This document shows, piece by piece, positions 9,136 to 19,410 of a DNA stretch of 64,000 nucleotides. Every line of letters begins with the position of its first letter. Position 1 is the stretch's first letter. A program made the translations under genes and the position numbers. This DNA comes from Aequorivita vitellina (GTDB taxonomy: Bacteria; Bacteroidota; Bacteroidia; Flavobacteriales; Flavobacteriaceae): the NCBI RefSeq assembly GCF_022008365.1, contig NZ_JAIRBA010000007.1, positions 57,972 to 121,971 of the forward strand. The letters are read 5' to 3'. The notes beneath the pieces were generated by a model. It was not told where the DNA came from. It was given only the letters and a program-made list of their open reading frames with translations, and searched no databases.

Positions 9136-10226
9136 TTTTTAGTTTTTATCAATTTTTCAATCTCTTCAACTATATCTTTTGTGGCGTTTGGTTTCGCTAA
9201 TTTTTTAATGTTTTCCGACAGTGTTTTTTGTTTTTCTTCGGAAGTAATTAATGCCGAAAATTCTTTTTCAAACTTGGAATCCAACTCGCTTTCTTTTATT
9301 AACAACGCAGCATTTTTTTCTGAAATTGCCATGGCGTTTTTAGTTTGGTGATCTTCTGCTACATTGGGCGATGGAATAAATACAACAGGTTTTCCTACCA
9401 AGCACAACTCTGAAACTGAAAGCGCTCCTGCCCTTGAAATAATGAAATCTGCCGCAGCATACGCCAAATCCATTCTGTTTAAGAAAGTGTGAATTTGAAC
9501 CGTTTTACTACCCTTACTTTTATAAATTTCACCGTAATATTTTCCACATTGCCAAATTACCTGCAACTGTTGTTTTTCAAAAAGCGGAAGCGATTTATCT
9601 ATTAATTCATTTATACGTTTTGCACCCAAACTTCCACCTAAAACCAATAAGGTTTTTTTGTCTTTCTTCAAATTGAAAAAAGCGAGCGCCGCTGCTCTTT
9701 TTGAAGAAACGTCAATTAAATCTTGCCGCACGGGATTTCCGGTAAGTTTTATTTTATCGGAGGGGAAAAATTTATCCATTCCGTCGTACGCGACACAAAT
9801 TTTCTGAACCTTGGTACTCAACCATTTATTTGTTATCCCGGCGTGGCCATTCTGCTCCTGTATTACACACGGCACGCCACGTAAAGCTGCCATTCGCAAC
9901 AAGGGAGCGCTCGCAAAACCGCCAGTGCCTATGGCAACGTCTGGTTTAAAATCTTTTAAAATTTTTAAAGATTTCCGAAGACTTGAAACAAGTTTTAACG
10001 GAAACGCTAAATTCTGCAACGACAAGCTGCGTTGTAATCCCGAAATCCAAAGCCCAATAATCTTGTAACCAGCTCGTGGTACTTTTTCCATCTCCATTCT
10101 GTCGGCGGCTCCCACAAATAAAAATTCAGCATCGGGGAAACGAGCTTGCAACTCGTTCGCAATAGCAATCGCCGGGTAAATATGACCTCCGGTGCCGCCG
10201 CCTGATATGATGAATTTTCGTTTCAT
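9132..10226 (-). CDS. murG: UDP-GlcNAc transferase MurG
   Basis: This GT28 transferase makes lipid II from lipid I on the cytoplasmic face of the membrane. The N-terminal [15 protein letters not shown] loop, the central [10 protein letters not shown] and the C-terminal [25 protein letters not shown] with EDHQTKNA are diagnostic. I start it at [11 protein letters not shown] (10226), giving 364 residues. The frame is open to an ATG at 10283, but those 19 extra codons run through a 7-bp tandem repeat that encodes Lys/Glu/Arg residues unlike the family, so that start is rejected. Confidence 0.96.
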   Translation of the reverse strand: MKRKFIISGGGTGGHIYPAIAIANELQARFPDAEFLFVGAADRMEMEKVPRAGYKIIGLWISGLQRSLSLQNLAFPLKLVSSLRKSLKILKDFKPDVAIGTGGFASAPLLRMAALRGVPCVIQEQNGHAGITNKWLSTKVQKICVAYDGMDKFFPSDKIKLTGNPVRQDLIDVSSKRAAALAFFNLKKDKKTLLVLGGSLGAKRINELIDKSLPLFEKQQLQVIWQCGKYYGEIYKSKGSKTVQIHTFLNRMDLAYAAADFIISRAGALSVSELCLVGKPVVFIPSPNVAEDHQTKNAMAISEKNAALLIKESELDSKFEKEFSALITSEEKQKTLSENIKKLAKPNATKDIVEEIEKLIKTKN

Positions 10227-10268
10227 TAACTTTCTCTTTATTCTTTCCTCTTTATTCTTTGTTCGCCA
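10227..10268. repeat. 7-bp-period array before murG
   Basis: The units ctcttta, ttctttc, ctcttta, ttctttg run in exact 7-bp phase (10234-10261) with decayed flanking units. The 14-mer ctctttattctttc recurs in the array before ftsI (17652-17665). It fills the gap between the ftsW stop and the murG start. Confidence 0.8.
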
Positions 10269-10315
10269 CTTCTTTAAAAACACTACTTTAGACGCACTAC
10301 AGTGCGGTTCTACGG

Positions 10316-11506
10316 TTATATTGTTTCACTTAAAATATCAAGTGGATTTTCTTCCGTTTCTTCTTTGGGCACCACTTCTCGTTTTGCACTCACACTTAAA
10401 ATCATTCCCAACGCCATACAAGTCATCCAAATTGACGTTCCGCCGCTACTTATTAACGGTAAATTTTGTCCTGTTACGGGGAACAATTCCACCGCAACCG
10501 CCATATTTATCATCGCCCTAAAAACAATGGGCAAGCCAACGCCAATGACGAGCAGTTTCCCAAAAATGGAAGTGGATTTGTGAGCAACGACCACAATTCT
10601 GAATAATAAAAACAGGTAGAGTATCATTAAAAACATACCCCCCAACAAGCCAAATTCTTCAACAATTATTGCATAAATAAAGTCTGAAGAAGACTGCGGC
10701 AAGAAGTTTTTCTGAACACTTTTTCCCGGACCCAATCCTGCAATTCCGCCGGAGGCAATGGCTATTTTTGCTTTTTCAATTTGGTAATCTGCTTCGGTAT
10801 CTTTATCGTCGCTAAAGTTCTCAATACGGCTCATCCAAGTATCTACTCTATTTGGAAAAACACCCGGGAAAGCTTTCGCTGTAAGCACAAAAAGTGTTAG
10901 AAAAAGCAAGCCTGCTCCAAGAATTATCCCCAAGTATCGCAACGGATAACCGCCCACAAAAACTAACATTACAATCATTGAAAAGAAGATTGCAGTAGTT
11001 GAAAAGTTAGCCGGAAGAATTAATGCGAGCACCATAAATACTGGCACCCAAAGTGGTAAAATAGTTTCTTTAAAGCTTACTGTTTTGTCTTTGATTCGCG
11101 ATAGGTATCGCGCAACATAAGTCATTAAAACTACACCCGCCAAAGTTGAAGTTTGGAACGTTATGCCCACAAATGGCAAACGGATCCAACGGCTGGCATT
11201 GGCTCCTTCAATTGTAGTTCCCTCAGCCATTGTAGCTATCAACAACAAAATAATCACAGGCATCGCAATGATGGAAAGCCCGCGGAAATAATGATACGGT
11301 ATTTTATGCACACCGTAAAGAATGGCAAAACCCAAAACCAAATGCGAAAAGTGCCGCAACAAATACGGCAAAGTACTTCCATCGCCGTACAAATAGGCCA
11401 AGTTACTGCTTGAGCTGTAGACGGGCAAAAAGGAAAAGAGCGCCAAAAGACCCACAACTCCCCAGATTGCTTTATCACCTTGTATGTAATGGAAAATGTT
11501 TTTCAT
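10316..11506 (-). CDS. ftsW: Lipid II polymerase / division protein FtsW
   Basis: This SEDS-family polytopic inner-membrane glycosyltransferase polymerises lipid II at the septum together with FtsI. At 396 residues it shows about ten hydrophobic segments. The SEDS signatures are present: the catalytic-Asp loop region near [44 protein letters not shown] (read in parts) and the C-terminal [11 protein letters not shown]. It sits between murD and murG as in most division clusters and is flanked on both sides by 7-bp repeat arrays. Confidence 0.96.
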   Translation of the reverse strand: MKNIFHYIQGDKAIWGVVGLLALFSFLPVYSSSSNLAYLYGDGSTLPYLLRHFSHLVLGFAILYGVHKIPYHYFRGLSIIAMPVIILLLIATMAEGTTIEGANASRWIRLPFVGITFQTSTLAGVVLMTYVARYLSRIKDKTVSFKETILPLWVPVFMVLALILPANFSTTAIFFSMIVMLVFVGGYPLRYLGIILGAGLLFLTLFVLTAKAFPGVFPNRVDTWMSRIENFSDDKDTEADYQIEKAKIAIASGGIAGLGPGKSVQKNFLPQSSSDFIYAIIVEEFGLLGGMFLMILYLFLLFRIVVVAHKSTSIFGKLLVIGVGLPIVFRAMINMAVAVELFPVTGQNLPLISSGGTSIWMTCMALGMILSVSAKREVVPKEETEENPLDILSETI

Positions 11507-11517
11507 TTTTTATTTCT

Positions 11518-11553
11518 TGTCTGTTCTCTGTTGTCTGTTGTCTGTTGTCTGTT
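11518..11553. repeat. 7-bp-period array between murD and ftsW
   Basis: The units ctgttct, ctgttgt, ctgttgt, ctgttgt, ctgtt lie at 11521-11553. On the coding strand the array stands 12 nt before the ftsW ATG and right after the murD stop. Confidence 0.9.
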
Positions 11554-11559
11554 AAAAAA

Positions 11560-12897
11560 TTATAAATTTCTAATTGCATCTTTAAACTGTCTGCCGCGGT
11601 CTTCGTAGTTTTCAAACAAGTCAAAACTCGCACAGGCTGGGGAAAGGAGCACCGTATTATTTCGTTCTGCTAGTTTGTACGCCACTTCTACCGCCATCGC
11701 CATTGAGTCTGTTTCAATAATTGTGTCTATCACATTTCCGAAAGCATCAATTATTTTTTGATTGTCAACGCCCAAGCAAATAATTGCTTTTACTTTTTCG
11801 TTCACCAAAGGCAACAGTTCGTCGTAATCATTCCCCTTATCTACGCCCCCAACAATCCATACAGTTGGATTCTCCATGCTATCTAAAGCAAAATATGTAG
11901 CATTTACATTCGTGGCTTTTGAATCGTTGATATACAACACGTTGTTTATTTTCAAAACTTTTTCTAGCCTGTGCTCCACACCCTGAAATCCTTCGAGACT
12001 TTCGCGGATTGTTTGTTTTCTAATTCTCAGCAATTTAGCTACTGTTGAAGCAGCCATAGCATTTTTTACATTGTGTTCCCCTTGTATTCCTATTGTTGCA
12101 ATTGGCATAGTAAATTCTGTATTATTTATTTTTAATATTATTTCGTTATTTCTTTTGTATGCGCCCTGTTTCAGTTCTTTTTTAACCGAAAAAGGAAGCG
12201 GTTGCGATTTTATGGGATTTTGCGAAAGCCATTTCGTTATTTCCACATCGTCAGCGTCATAGATGAAATAGTCTTCGGACGTTTGATTCATCACAATTCG
12301 AAATTTTGAAGCGATATAATTTTCGTATTTGTAATCATATCTGTCCAAATGGTCCGGACTCAAATTGGTTAAAACTGCTATGTGCGGTGCAAAAGTTTCA
12401 ATTCCGTCTAGTTGAAAGCTGCTTAATTCAAGTACGAAATTTTCATACTTTTCTTCAGCTACTTGTCCGGCAAAACTCTTTCCTATGTTTCCGCCCAATG
12501 CTACATTTAAGCCGCCGTCACTCAATAATTTATAAGTGAGACTGGCTACCGTTGTTTTTCCGTTACTTCCCGTGATGCCTACAATTGTTGCTTTCGTGTA
12601 CTTTGAAGCAAATTCAATTTCAGAAATCACCTTCACACCTTTCGCAAGTAATTTTTTTACGATTGGCGCTTTATCGGGAATTCCCGGGCTTTTCATTACA
12701 ATATTTGCGGAAAGAACTTTTCCTTCGGAATGACCTTCCTCTTCCCATGAAATCTCATTATTTATAAGAACTTGTTTGTACTTCTCTTTTATTTTTCCGA
12801 AGTCTGACACAAACACTTCAAACCCCTTCTTTTTTCCTAAAATGGCAGTTCCAACTCCACTCTCGCCTCCGCCCAGAATTACCAATCGCTGTTTCAC
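11560..12897 (-). CDS. murD: UDP-N-acetylmuramoyl-L-alanine--D-glutamate ligase MurD
   Basis: This cytoplasmic ATP-dependent ligase adds D-glutamate to UDP-MurNAc-L-Ala. The N-terminal LVILGGGESGVGTAIL nucleotide-binding region, the ATP loop GITGSNGKTTVASL, LSPDHLDRYD in the central domain, and NDSKATNVNAT plus LLSPACASFDLFENYEDRG in the C-terminal domain are all present. The 445 residues are the normal length. It is 1 nt from mraY upstream and 53 nt from ftsW downstream. Confidence 0.97.
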   Translation of the reverse strand: MKQRLVILGGGESGVGTAILGKKKGFEVFVSDFGKIKEKYKQVLINNEISWEEEGHSEGKVLSANIVMKSPGIPDKAPIVKKLLAKGVKVISEIEFASKYTKATIVGITGSNGKTTVASLTYKLLSDGGLNVALGGNIGKSFAGQVAEEKYENFVLELSSFQLDGIETFAPHIAVLTNLSPDHLDRYDYKYENYIASKFRIVMNQTSEDYFIYDADDVEITKWLSQNPIKSQPLPFSVKKELKQGAYKRNNEIILKINNTEFTMPIATIGIQGEHNVKNAMAASTVAKLLRIRKQTIRESLEGFQGVEHRLEKVLKINNVLYINDSKATNVNATYFALDSMENPTVWIVGGVDKGNDYDELLPLVNEKVKAIICLGVDNQKIIDAFGNVIDTIIETDSMAMAVEVAYKLAERNNTVLLSPACASFDLFENYEDRGRQFKDAIRNL

Positions 12898-12898
12898 T

Positions 12899-14140
12899 TT
12901 ATCTAATTTTGAGTGTAACGAGTGTAATTATTGCTAGAAATATTCCTACAATCCAAAACCGAGTTACAATTTTACTTTCGTGAAAACCCTTTATTTGATA
13001 ATGGTGATGTAATGGCGCCATTCTGAAAATACGTCTCCCATCTCCAAATTTTTTCTTCGTGTATTTAAACCACGTTACCTGTAAAACCACCGAAAGGTTT
13101 TCCATCAGAAATACGCCACAGAGGATTGGTATTAATAGTTCTTTCCGAACAGCAATAGCGATTACGGCTATAATTCCGCCAATAGTTAAACTGCCGGTAT
13201 CGCCCATAAATACTTGAGCTGGATACGTATTGTACCATAAAAACCCGATGAGTGCCCCAACAAAGGCAGTGATAAAAATGGTCATCTCTCCCGTATTTGG
13301 GATGTACATTATATTTAAGTAATCTGAAAAAATTACGTTGCCCGAAACCCAAGCAAATAGAGCCAGGGTAGATGCTATTATAGCAGATGTTCCCGCAGCA
13401 AGCCCATCGATTCCATCGGTGAGATTGGCGCCATTTGAAACCGCGGTGATAATAAAAATTACAATAGGTATAAAAATGAGCCAAACATAACTTTGGTAGT
13501 TATTGCCTGCCCAACTTATAAGCTCGGAATAGTTAAATTCATTCTCCTTTACAAAGGGAATGGTGGTTAACATAGACTTATCTTTTACATAAAAAGTATT
13601 GGTTGTTGGTTTTTCAATTACACGAGCAATTTCAGTTTCAGTTTCAGGGTTTTGAACAGTGCGCTCAACCACAATATCTGGATGTAAATACATAGTCAAC
13701 CCCACAAAAAGCCCCAGTCCAACTTGCCCAATTACCTTAAACTTTCCCGGAAGACCTTGTTTATCATTTTTAAATTTTTTAATGTAATCGTCAATAAAAC
13801 CAATAACTCCCATCCAAAGGGTGGTAATAATTAGCAGGATTACGTAAATATTTTCCAGCTTTGCGAAAAGCAAAACAGGGATAAGCGTGGCCAGAATTAT
13901 AATAATTCCACCCATGGTTGGCGTTCCGGCCTTTTCGTTTTGCCCTTCCAAACCAAGGTCGCGGATAGACTCGCCAACTTGTTTTTTTCGTAGGAATTCA
14001 ATTATTTTTTTACCGTAAACCGTGGCAATAAATAACGAAAGTATAACCGCCGAAATAGCACGAAAGGAAATAAAATTGAACAAACCCGCGCCTGGCACAT
14101 CGTACGTTTTATCCAAATATTCAAAGAGATAATAAAGCAT
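12899..14140 (-). CDS. mraY: Phospho-MurNAc-pentapeptide transferase MraY
   Basis: This integral membrane enzyme transfers phospho-MurNAc-pentapeptide to undecaprenyl phosphate, forming lipid I. The catalytic aspartates are visible in FIDDYIKK, in [12 protein letters not shown] and in FMGDTGSL, and the histidine motif in MAPLHHHYQ. About ten membrane segments are evident. At 413 residues it is some 50 longer than E. coli MraY; the extra sequence (about residues 150-215, including [12 protein letters not shown]) is a hydrophilic insertion that I believe is common in Bacteroidota. It lies 1 nt from murD and 4 nt from murE. Confidence 0.96.
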   Translation of the reverse strand: MLYYLFEYLDKTYDVPGAGLFNFISFRAISAVILSLFIATVYGKKIIEFLRKKQVGESIRDLGLEGQNEKAGTPTMGGIIIILATLIPVLLFAKLENIYVILLIITTLWMGVIGFIDDYIKKFKNDKQGLPGKFKVIGQVGLGLFVGLTMYLHPDIVVERTVQNPETETEIARVIEKPTTNTFYVKDKSMLTTIPFVKENEFNYSELISWAGNNYQSYVWLIFIPIVIFIITAVSNGANLTDGIDGLAAGTSAIIASTLALFAWVSGNVIFSDYLNIMYIPNTGEMTIFITAFVGALIGFLWYNTYPAQVFMGDTGSLTIGGIIAVIAIAVRKELLIPILCGVFLMENLSVVLQVTWFKYTKKKFGDGRRIFRMAPLHHHYQIKGFHESKIVTRFWIVGIFLAIITLVTLKIR

Positions 14141-14144
14141 TTGG

Positions 14145-15608
14145 TTATTTGTTTAAAGCTGTTAATGTTTGGTTTACTATTTTAAAATCATCAAAATCAA
14201 AGCGTTCGCCATTAATTTCCTGATAGGTTTCGTGACCTTTTCCGGCAATTAAAATAATGTCATTTTCTTCCGCCATTTGGCAAGCTGCTTTAATCGCTTC
14301 TTTTCTATTTGTAATTGAAATGGTCTTTTTATAATGTACGGCTGGCACTCCAGCTTCAATCTGCTCAATAATTTTTTCGGGATTTTCAGTCCGTGGATTA
14401 TCACTCGTAAAAACTACCCGCGTACTCAAAGTAGCCGCAATTTCACCCATAACAGGACGTTTTTGGTCATCTCTATCGCCACCGCAACCCACAACTGTAA
14501 TGACCGCTTCATTCCCGGTCCTAATACTATTTATGGTCTTTAAAACATTTTGCAAAGCGTCAGGGGTGTGTGCATAATCTACAATTGCAGTAATTTTAGT
14601 TTCAGATATTAAATATTGAAACCTGCCATCAACACTATCCAAAGTGCTCATAATTTGAAGAATTTCCAGTTCCTCTAACCCCAAGAGTTGGGAGGCACCA
14701 AAAATGGCAAGTAGATTGTATGCATTAAAGTCTCCAATCAATTTTACCCAAACATCCTGATTATTAATTTTTAGAAGCTGACCAGAAAACTGACTTTCCA
14801 AAATCTGTGCTTTATAATCTGCGTATGTTTTTAAGGCATAGGTGTATTTTGTGGCTTTGGTATTCTGAAGCATTACCAATCCGTTTTTGTCGTCAACATT
14901 TACTAATGCAAAAGCAGATTTTGGCAACCCGTCAAAAAAAGATTTTTTTACATCGCGGTATGCTGCAAAATCTTTGTGATAATCTAAATGATCGTGCGAA
15001 AGGTTTGTAAAAATACCACCTGCAAAACGCAAAGCCTCCGTCCGTTTTTGATGGATGCCGTGCGAACTCACTTCCATAAAACAGAACTCTACCCCTGCAT
15101 CTACCATTTTGCGTAAATAGCTGTTTATTGTTAGTGAATCTGGCGTTGTGTGCGAGGTTTTATATTCGCTGTCCCCAACCATTATTTTCACCGTAGAAAG
15201 CAAACCGGCTTCCATGCCCGCTTTTTTGAAAAGTTGGTATAAAAGTGAAGAAACCGTTGTTTTTCCATTGGTGCCGGTTATACCCACAAGTTTCAATTCT
15301 TCCGAAGGATTTCCGAAATAATTGGCAGCCATTATTGCTAAAGCACTGTGCGTATTTGCAACCTGCACATAGGTAATTCCATTTATAATATATTCTGGCA
15401 ATTCTTCGCAAATAATGGCCAATGCACCTTGGTCCGCCGCTTTTTTAATATATTGATGTCCGTCTGAAATTGTTCCTTTTATTGCAATAAACACGTCGTT
15501 TAAAGAAACGTTTCTCGAATCAAATTCTAGATTGTTTATTGCCACAGAAGTACTACCAACGACGCTTTCGATGGTTACTTTGTACAGTATGTCTTTTAAC
15601 AAAATCAC
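14145..15608 (-). CDS. murE: UDP-MurNAc-L-Ala-D-Glu--meso-diaminopimelate ligase MurE
   Basis: This cytoplasmic ATP-dependent ligase adds the third stem-peptide residue. The ATP loop [19 protein letters not shown], the central [11 protein letters not shown] and the C-terminal FTSDNPRTE are visible. The DNPR motif is the known marker of enzymes using meso-diaminopimelate rather than lysine, so this organism probably has DAP-type peptidoglycan. It has 487 residues and overlaps the stop of ftsI by 4 nt. No murF follows: mraY comes next. Confidence 0.96.
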   Translation of the reverse strand: MILLKDILYKVTIESVVGSTSVAINNLEFDSRNVSLNDVFIAIKGTISDGHQYIKKAADQGALAIICEELPEYIINGITYVQVANTHSALAIMAANYFGNPSEELKLVGITGTNGKTTVSSLLYQLFKKAGMEAGLLSTVKIMVGDSEYKTSHTTPDSLTINSYLRKMVDAGVEFCFMEVSSHGIHQKRTEALRFAGGIFTNLSHDHLDYHKDFAAYRDVKKSFFDGLPKSAFALVNVDDKNGLVMLQNTKATKYTYALKTYADYKAQILESQFSGQLLKINNQDVWVKLIGDFNAYNLLAIFGASQLLGLEELEILQIMSTLDSVDGRFQYLISETKITAIVDYAHTPDALQNVLKTINSIRTGNEAVITVVGCGGDRDDQKRPVMGEIAATLSTRVVFTSDNPRTENPEKIIEQIEAGVPAVHYKKTISITNRKEAIKAACQMAEENDIILIAGKGHETYQEINGERFDFDDFKIVNQTLTALNK

Positions 15609-17605
15609 GATAAACTCAATGTTATTAATTGTCCTTTTTTAAGTAATTCTCCAGACTTTATAGACTGAGTAGAAACTGTTCCGTTGCCTACAACTTGTAC
15701 TCTAAGTCCAAGATTTTCTAAAAGTGAAACTGCGTCCATTCCCGCCATTCCCGTTACATTTGGGATGGTTTTGGATGGTTGTTGCAGTTTGGCATAATAT
15801 TTTTCGAAATCTTTTTCGACGGTAGTATCCGGAATTTCTATTTTTTCTACTTTATCCACATTTCGAGATTCAGTAAATATTTTCTGCGCCACGCGTTTAA
15901 ATACAGGTCCAGAAACATCTGCCCCGTAAAAACCTCTTTTAGTACTGGGTTTATGAATTATGACAATGCAAGAATATTTAGGATCTTCTGCCGGAAAAAA
16001 TCCTGCAAACGAAGAAATATATCGCGGATTACTATTCCAATCGGGGTACCAATATTCAGTACGGGCAGTTCCTGTTTTTCCCGCCATTGAAAAATCTGGT
16101 GAGTAGAGGGATCTTCCAGTTCCACGCTTCACCGTATTTTTCATAATTTCTCTAATGTCATTCAAGGTTTTATCTGAACAAATTTTTGAATTTATAACCT
16201 GGGTATTATAGACGGTCACTTTTTCATTCCATGCGCGTACTTCTTTTATAAAGCGCGGCTTCACCATTACTCCGTTGTTTGCAATGGCATTGTAAAAAGT
16301 TAAAGTTTGAAGTGGGGTCAACCTTAAATTATATCCGTAAGCCATTGATGGAAGCGCATTCTTACTCCATTTTTTATCGCCGGGCTGCGGAATTAATGGA
16401 GCTCCTTCACCTTTAATTGCCACCCCAGTTTTATCATCGAGATGCCAACTTTTTAATCGATTAATAAATTTATTTGGGTTTTTGGAGTACCCATTATCAA
16501 TAATTGTAGCCAGCCCTATATTTGATGACACCTCCAACGCTCTCGCCGCCGAAATTTCACCATAACCACCCCGTTTTGAATCATTAACAGGTTTGCCATA
16601 AAATATCTTCCTGCCATTGCCGGTATCTACAACACTGCTAGTGTCTATTACTTTATCTTCCAATGCCGCCATTAACGCCATCACTTTAAAGGTTGAACCG
16701 GGCTCGTGCGATTCGCCGACTGCGTAATTAAGTTTTTCGTAATAGTTCCCGTTTGATGTACGCCCCAAGTTTGAAACAGCTTTTATCTCGCCAGTAGCCA
16801 CTTCCATTACAATTACAGTTCCGTGCTCGGCTTCGTAATATTCTAGTTGCTTTAACAAAGCGTGATGCGCTATATCTTGAATATTTACATTAATTGTAGA
16901 AACAATGTCGTAACCATCTTGTGGCTCAATTTCGTTGTCGTCTGAAATAGGTTTCCACTGTCCTTGAGCTATTTTTTGCTTTAGTCGATGCCCTTCTTTC
17001 CCGGTTAACAAATCGTTGAAAGCGCCTTCCAATCCAACGGCATAATAGCCCGGACGGTCAAATGCTTCGTCACCAACGGTGCGCTGAGCAATTTTTCCAA
17101 TTGGATGTTCACGAACGGTGCGCTGCTCCACAATGATGCCACCCTTATACGGTCCTTTGCGGAAAAGCGGTAAATTTTTCACTTTTATATAATCTGAATA
17201 CCCCAGGTTTTTTACAATTAGTAAATACCTGTTTTTATCGGCACGGGCTTTTCTGAACTTGTTTTGGTAATACGAAACAGGTTTTCCAAACATACTGCTC
17301 AATCCTTCGGAAAGAGGCTTTAAATTTTCTTTGAAATCTTTTGAAGAAACGGTAACCGCGTCAAACCGAATGTCGTATTTAGGAACCGATGTAGCCAAAA
17401 GACTGCCGTCATCGGCATAAATATTACCACGATTAGCAGGAATTATAAAATTTTTGGTGGTATTTTCCTTTGCCAAATCACGATACTTATCGCCGTCTAT
17501 AAACTGAATGTTCATCAATTTAACGCTAATGGCAAGCGCGAAGAGAAACATACATCCTGCAATGATGTATAAACGATTTAATATGTTTTTTTCTTCGAAA
17601 GCCAT
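15605..17605 (-). CDS. ftsI: Septal peptidoglycan transpeptidase FtsI/PBP3-type with PASTA domain
   Basis: This class B penicillin-binding protein cross-links septal peptidoglycan. An N-terminal membrane anchor (about 10-28) precedes a dimerisation domain and a transpeptidase domain with the three motifs: the serine box EPGSTFKVM, SSN in EVSSNIGLA, and KTG in AGKTGTART. The last 60 residues (IPNVTGMAGMDAVSLLENLG onward) form one PASTA domain, usual in Bacteroidota and Gram-positives but not in E. coli FtsI. It has 666 residues. A 78-nt gap with a 7-bp repeat array separates it from ftsL, and it overlaps murE by 4 nt. Confidence 0.96.
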   Translation of the reverse strand: MAFEEKNILNRLYIIAGCMFLFALAISVKLMNIQFIDGDKYRDLAKENTTKNFIIPANRGNIYADDGSLLATSVPKYDIRFDAVTVSSKDFKENLKPLSEGLSSMFGKPVSYYQNKFRKARADKNRYLLIVKNLGYSDYIKVKNLPLFRKGPYKGGIIVEQRTVREHPIGKIAQRTVGDEAFDRPGYYAVGLEGAFNDLLTGKEGHRLKQKIAQGQWKPISDDNEIEPQDGYDIVSTINVNIQDIAHHALLKQLEYYEAEHGTVIVMEVATGEIKAVSNLGRTSNGNYYEKLNYAVGESHEPGSTFKVMALMAALEDKVIDTSSVVDTGNGRKIFYGKPVNDSKRGGYGEISAARALEVSSNIGLATIIDNGYSKNPNKFINRLKSWHLDDKTGVAIKGEGAPLIPQPGDKKWSKNALPSMAYGYNLRLTPLQTLTFYNAIANNGVMVKPRFIKEVRAWNEKVTVYNTQVINSKICSDKTLNDIREIMKNTVKRGTGRSLYSPDFSMAGKTGTARTEYWYPDWNSNPRYISSFAGFFPAEDPKYSCIVIIHKPSTKRGFYGADVSGPVFKRVAQKIFTESRNVDKVEKIEIPDTTVEKDFEKYYAKLQQPSKTIPNVTGMAGMDAVSLLENLGLRVQVVGNGTVSTQSIKSGELLKKGQLITLSLS

Positions 17606-17623
17606 TTTACTCCTCAGTATCCC

Positions 17624-17679
17624 TTTTTTATTCTTTTCTCTTTTTTCTTTTCTCTTTATTCTTTCGTCTTTATTCTACC
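17624..17679. repeat. 7-bp-period array between ftsL and ftsI
   Basis: The units ttctttt, ctctttt, ttctttt, ctcttta, ttctttc, gtcttta, ttctacc lie in strict 7-bp phase from 17631 to 17679, with a decayed unit before. The unit type is shared with the array before murG. Confidence 0.85.
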
Positions 17680-17683
17680 CGCT

Positions 17684-18004
17684 CTAATCCTCTTCTTCAA
17701 TAATTCGAATTCTTTTCGGTGGATTAGACGATGGCTGCAACCCTCGACGTTCCATTGCCGCAATAATTTTGCTTTCCATTCGCGACTGCATCAACATCAT
17801 TCTTACATCTACATATTCGCTTTTAAGCTCCTTTACCTGTGCGTTTAATTTTGAAATTACGTGCACTTTTTTATCGGCGCTGTGCGAACTGCTAATCATT
17901 ACCAAAGCCAAAACAGAAAGAAAAATGATGAAATGCCAGTTTTTTAATGCGTCATCACTTACCAAAAATTTTCCTTTTATTATGTTGTAAAAACCTTCTT
18001 TCAT
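17684..18004 (-). CDS. ftsL: FtsL-like division protein
   Basis: The 106-residue bitopic protein has a cytoplasmic N terminus of about 22 residues, one membrane segment (WHFIIFLSVLALVMISSS) and a periplasmic coiled coil (HVISKLNAQVKELKSEYVDVRMMLMQ). This is the FtsL plan; FtsL joins FtsB and FtsQ and activates FtsW-FtsI. Sequence similarity is low across phyla, and the position between rsmH and ftsI supports the call. It is 1 nt from rsmH. Confidence 0.88.
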   Translation of the reverse strand: MKEGFYNIIKGKFLVSDDALKNWHFIIFLSVLALVMISSSHSADKKVHVISKLNAQVKELKSEYVDVRMMLMQSRMESKIIAAMERRGLQPSSNPPKRIRIIEEED

Positions 18005-18005
18005 T

Positions 18006-18914
18006 TTATAATTTCTCGGCTATTCTAAGTTTGGCACTTCTAGCGCGATTGTTCTGTTTTATCTCTTCTTTGGTGGGAATAATAAATTTCCCCACAGCTT
18101 TAAAAGGCACTTCCACCCTTCCGTACACGTCTTTCTCTGGTTCGCCTTCAAACAATCCATTCCGGATATAGCGTTTTACAAGCCTATCTTCTAAGGAATG
18201 ATAGCTAATTAAACTAATTCGCCCTCCGGGTTTTAAAACCTCGTTTGTTTGAAGCAAAAACTCTTTTAGAGCCTCCAATTCTTGGTTTACTTCTATCCGG
18301 ATTGCTTGATAAATTTGCGCCAGAATTTTGTTTTCTTTATGCGCAGGCAAAAATCTGCTCAATATTTTTTTTAGCTGCTCACTCGTTTTTATTTTTTCCA
18401 CTTGCCTGGCCTCAACTATTAACCGAGCCATTCCTGCGGCACTTCGCAATTCGCCATAATTTGAAAGAACATCACGCAATTGGGTTTCTTCATATTTGTT
18501 GACAACCGTATATGCCGAAAAATTGCTATCGCGGTTCATTCGCATATCTAAATCGGCTTCAAAGCGAGTTGAAAAACCTCTTTCCGCCACGTCAAATTGA
18601 TGCGAAGAAACTCCAAAATCGCCCAAAATTCCATCAACAGTTCGATACCCGTGAAATCTTAAAAATTGCTTCAGAAAACGAAAATTCTGATTAATGAGCA
18701 AAAATCTTTCATCGTCAATCACATTTTTTAAAGCATCTTTGTCTTGGTCAAAAGCTATGAGTTTTCCTTGTGGCCCCAAGCGCTTCAATATTTCGCGCGA
18801 GTGTCCGCCGCCACCGAAAGTTACATCCACGTAAACCCCGTCTGGCTTTATGTTTAAACCATCAACTGTTTCCGTTAGCAAAACTGGATTATGATACTCC
18901 ATCTCCTTCGTCAT
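18006..18914 (-). CDS. rsmH: 16S rRNA (cytosine(1402)-N(4))-methyltransferase RsmH
   Basis: This SAM-dependent enzyme methylates N4 of C1402 in 16S rRNA at the ribosomal P site. It opens with YHNPVLLTETVDGLN and the SAM-binding VDVTFGGGGHS; LGDFGVSSHQFD and the C-terminal LISYHSLEDRLVKRYI and NNRARSAKLRIAEK are diagnostic. The 302 residues are full length. It overlaps mraZ by 26 nt and ftsL follows after 1 nt. Confidence 0.97.
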   Translation of the reverse strand: MTKEMEYHNPVLLTETVDGLNIKPDGVYVDVTFGGGGHSREILKRLGPQGKLIAFDQDKDALKNVIDDERFLLINQNFRFLKQFLRFHGYRTVDGILGDFGVSSHQFDVAERGFSTRFEADLDMRMNRDSNFSAYTVVNKYEETQLRDVLSNYGELRSAAGMARLIVEARQVEKIKTSEQLKKILSRFLPAHKENKILAQIYQAIRIEVNQELEALKEFLLQTNEVLKPGGRISLISYHSLEDRLVKRYIRNGLFEGEPEKDVYGRVEVPFKAVGKFIIPTKEEIKQNNRARSAKLRIAEKL

Positions 18915-19362
18915 TTTTATCTCCCATTACTTCTTCAGCTAAATCGGCAAAATCATTTGCCGCATCGTCAATAGCTTGTTCATATTTGTTTTTATCCCAA
19001 ACTTCAATAATATTTATAGCGGAAGAGAGCACAATTTCTTTACTGATGCCCGCAAAAGAAAGCAGGTCTTTTGGAATCAACAAACGGCCTGTAGCATCAA
19101 GCTCTACGGTTTTCACGCCCGCTGTAAACCTTCTAATAAAATCGTTGTTTTTCCTGCTGAATCGATTTAACTGGCCCATTTTCTGCATTAAAGCATCCCA
19201 TTCTTTCATTGGATAAATTTCCAAACACGGCTGAAAAACGGCGCGCTTAATTACAAAGCCCTCAGGAGCAACCGCCGCCAACTGCTTTTTTAGCGGCACA
19301 GGCACCATGAGGCGTCCTTTTACGTCTGCTTTACATTCGTATGTACCTATTAGATTGAGCAT
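18889..19362 (-). CDS. mraZ: Transcriptional regulator MraZ
   Basis: This AbrB-fold DNA-binding protein is known to regulate the division cluster it heads. Two MraZ repeats are visible, each with the DxxxR signature: DVKGRLMVP (about residues 13-21) and DATGRLLIP (about 90-98). At 157 residues it is typical. The C-terminal tail is acidic (VMGDKNDEGDG). It is the first gene of the leftward operon and its own operator-like repeats lie about 50 bp upstream, so autoregulation is likely. Confidence 0.96.
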   Translation of the reverse strand: MLNLIGTYECKADVKGRLMVPVPLKKQLAAVAPEGFVIKRAVFQPCLEIYPMKEWDALMQKMGQLNRFSRKNNDFIRRFTAGVKTVELDATGRLLIPKDLLSFAGISKEIVLSSAINIIEVWDKNKYEQAIDDAANDFADLAEEVMGDKNDEGDGVS

Positions 19363-19394
19363 TGTGGAATTTGGCGATTTGCAATTTATAGTTT

Positions 19395-19402
19395 CAAATA
19401 TA
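19395..19402 (-). promoter_or_regulatory. Minus-7 promoter box for the division operon
   Basis: TATATTTG on the minus strand is an exact match to the Bacteroidota minus-7 consensus TAnnTTTG, 33 nt before the mraZ ATG. Transcription would start near 19388. The MraZ operator boxes begin 9 bp upstream of it. Confidence 0.65.
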
Positions 19403-19410
19403 TATAACTT

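Noticed and set aside
10227..10283. N-terminal extension of MurG to the ATG at 10283
   Set aside because: The extra 19 codons read through a 7-bp tandem repeat and give Lys/Arg/Glu residues; the family begins at [14 protein letters not shown].
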